From Emydura subglobosa (Eukaryota > Chordata > Testudines > Chelidae), in assembly GCA_007922225.1 (NCBI GenBank), contig ML679961.1:10557930-10621929 (forward strand): 64,000 nt of DNA, written 5' to 3'. A program made the translations under genes and the position numbers. Shown piece by piece: positions 61,750-64,000 of this stretch. Within the stretch, counting starts at the first letter, position 1. Each line of letters begins with the position of its first letter. Under the pieces are notes generated by a model that saw nothing but the letters and a program-made list of their open reading frames with translations, searched no databases and was not told the DNA's origin.

Positions 61750-63050
61750 GTTTAGAAACAATCAGAAATGCAGTTTTTGCACTATACTGTTATGTTTAAC
61801 CAGTAGGTATGTAGGTAGAAAACTAGTTGGCAGTCTCTTACAATAGGCTCCCTGGCGTTTGGATCAGAGAGGATAGCCTTTTTCAGAAAAGGCACCCCGA
61901 GCTGGATGCTCCGAAATGAGCATTTTAATTAAAGCTTTTAGTCTCGCCTGCATTTCACGGTTTGTACGTGGTGACAAGTGTTTCCCTTCATGTGTGCTTT
62001 CAGACTGCTGTGCCAAGCAAAATGGAGACAGCCATCTTTTAATGGATATTGCGCTTCTGACAATAGCCAAGAAATGAAAGGGGAAGGTGAATATGTCGTT
62101 GCAAACTCATGCCATTGCGCCTAGATACTGCAGTACTTCCTGCTTCGTAAGATTGCACCATGGCATGAGTTGCCTACGAGTGTCTGGGCAGAATGGATCT
62201 GCCTTAAATGATAATTTCCTGGCTTCAATTGCAGCCTGTCAGAAACCTCTTACTCAGCGCAACTGTTCCACCCCTCCACCTTTCCCTGGTTTCTTTTTCA
62301 ACAAGCAACCTGTATTGAAATGTGTCTATAAGGACTATGAGAGATTTGACAAATGCAGTCCCTGACCCCGTTCTGAGTGGAGGCATGGCGACATCCTGCA
62401 GTGCTGGAGCTGAGAACCGCAGTCAAAGCGGATAGATGCTAATATATCCCAGCGATCTGGCCGCTACCAGTGCAGTGACTGGATTAGGAGAGCTGCTCTG
62501 TATTTTTACACTGTCCCTTCTGCCCTAGGAGTGATCCACGTCGCCACGTTCTACATATGCATGCTGTCCTCTCTGCAATAGTAATGCTGACCATTGCTCT
62601 CTGATGTCCTTTCTGCACACGTTCAAAACCCCTTCAGGGTAACAGCACTTCACTCACCCATTGCTAGCCTGTCATTTCCTCAGGCCCCATTTTCATGCCT
62701 GTTTCCGCTGTGGCTGGCCTTATGTCTTCTCACCAGGCTCTCCTTCCTTCATTGCTAGCCTTCTGTCCATCCACCACTGTTTGCTACAGTTACATGGTGC
62801 TGGTATAGCAGCCCTTCCTTGCCCCTGCTCTGTTAGCTTAAGGAGCACCATCATAAAGGGTGTAGATCAGGCTTCTCATTTTAGGTTTTAACCAAGCAAA
62901 CACCCCCAATTTAAAAAAAAAAAGAAAAGAAAAGAAAAAGAAATCAGTGTTTATCCAACCAGCTCCAGAAAGAGGTGCTGAATCTGTGTTCATTTCACCC
63001 CTCTGCCAGTGCCGTTTATACAGGCGATGCCCCTCTTCCCTGACTTCTTT
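61750..63050. other. Intergenic DNA without recognisable gene
   Basis: No gene is seen. A (GAAAA)n-like simple repeat lies at 62,910-62,942. Confidence 0.4.
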
Positions 63051-63056
63051 CTAAGG

Positions 63057-63331
63057 GTATGTGCACACTGCATCTGGGTGCAAGTCTCCCAACCCAGGTC
63101 CACAGATCTGTGTTTGCTAGTGCACTAAGACGATCTGCCTAGGTGTTGCTTTGATGTCGTGGTTCTGGCTGGAGTTTGGGCCGCGAAGCCCATCCCCCCG
63201 TCTCCAGACTTCAGAGCCCCAGCCACAATGTGCACGCCGCTAGTTTGAGTGCGCTAACACCCGCCCCGCTATCACAAGTCTGTGGACCTGGGCTGGGAGG
63301 CTCCCACCCACATGCAGTGTAGGCGAGCCGG
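63057..63331. mobile_element. MITE with about 55-bp terminal inverted repeats
   Basis: The left end reads GTATGTGCACACTGCATCTG, then TCTCCCAACCCAGGTCCACA. The right end on the minus strand reads CGCCTACACTGCATGTGGG, then CCTCCCAGCCCAGGTCCACA. The arms match at most positions over about 55 bp. TAAGG flanks both sides (63,052-63,056 and 63,332-63,336) and may be part of a target-site duplication. The interior is about 160 bp and noncoding. Probably a hAT-type non-autonomous element. Confidence 0.75.
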
Positions 63332-63694
63332 TAAGGTAATGCCGACTACAGGTTCCTAGTGCGCTTTTAACAGCGTGCTTTTTGGAACAGCGCTACGTAA
63401 AAGCGTGCTAGGGAATGAAGACACAGGCCCGAGAAACCTGCATTTTGGGACGTCTGCACAGAACAAAAAAAAATGGCTAAAAATAAACTCCAAAAAATGA
63501 AATTAATAAAGCCCCCAAATCCCTGGATGTAGGCTATATGTACACGCTAGCACATGAGATATTAATCAGCGATACCACGGCAGCAACCTTGCATGCAGTC
63601 GTTTTCACAGAAAATGGAAGCTTCATTTTCCACTGAACGTTTGGAATGGGGACGGCCATAAGGTGTGTGCGTTCCAGGAGTCTGCGTCACTGGG

Positions 63695-63725
63695 ACCATT
63701 GACTTCAATGGGAACAGGATCAGAC
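63695..63725. repeat. Core of the palindromic repeat family
   Basis: CCATTGACTTCAATGGGAAC is followed by a GGATCAGACCC-type flank, matching the core of the family at 39.2 and 39.5 kb. Confidence 0.5.
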
Positions 63726-64000
63726 CCAAAGCGAACTAACGTTCAAAGGCATGGCCTCTGTTTAAAGGGTGCGAGTGTGTTGGGGAAGAGGGTGGGTAAT
63801 GCCAATGTTTTGAGAATGGGGTTGGCTAAAGTGTTCTTTTGTCATTAAATAATATTTAAACTAACCTACACGCAGACCAGCAGATGTAAAGTGGAAAGCA
63901 AATGTATTATACATCACTGTCTTGGACATTAGTTCAGAAGCTGCCGACTATCATTCTCAACATCAAAGCCCTTCCGCTACCAAGAGCTTGGCAGAGAGGA

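Overview
This is a window of vertebrate nuclear DNA. It carries one recognisable protein-coding gene, the homeobox transcription factor gene OTX2, on the minus strand. The repeats point to a sauropsid, most likely a turtle with a crocodilian as the main alternative. They include several CR1 LINE fragments, a Penelope-like fragment with a GIY-YIG domain, tRNA-derived SINEs, an old L2-like fragment, MITE-like hairpins, and many copies of a short palindromic repeat centred on GACTTCARTGG. The organism call rests on recognising repeat families by eye, not on any search.

Layout. 1-8,240 is repeat-rich intergenic DNA: CR1, SINE and L2 fragments, a roughly 0.94 kb unit with inverted ends (3,383-4,318), a tandem CCAAT/GC-box repeat, and an AT-rich repeat. 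8,245-8,875 is a TG-rich minisatellite, followed by a CpG-rich block (8,930-9,330). 9,330-16,980 is mostly unique noncoding DNA 3' of OTX2; it includes a second CpG-rich block near 12.1-12.9 kb and the OTX2 3' UTR. 16,981-25,290 is OTX2: three coding exons (20378-20282, 19823-19672, 17601-16981) that together encode 289 residues, a 5' noncoding exon (24972-24881), and a likely promoter and first exon near 25.1-25.3 kb. 25,300-31,560 is repeat-poor upstream DNA with homeodomain, SOX and POU type motifs. 31,560-33,060 holds a CpG island and a CAGACAGA minisatellite interrupted by ten Ns. 33,060-64,000 is gene-free, AT-richer DNA with scattered SINE, CR1, Penelope and MITE remnants.

Function. 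OTX2 is a K50 paired-class homeodomain activator of head, midbrain and eye development. The repeat-poor DNA from about 9.5 to 31 kb, with several CpG-rich blocks, is the pattern expected around such a developmental regulator and probably holds its cis-regulatory elements. No second gene could be identified. The best candidate for something undescribed is a 174-bp stretch in the OTX2 5' intron (21,293-21,466) with strong codon-like periodicity on the opposite strand. Others are the inverted-end unit at 3.4-4.3 kb, a 35-bp perfect inverted repeat 1.8 kb apart at 34.8/36.6 kb, and the dispersed palindromic family.
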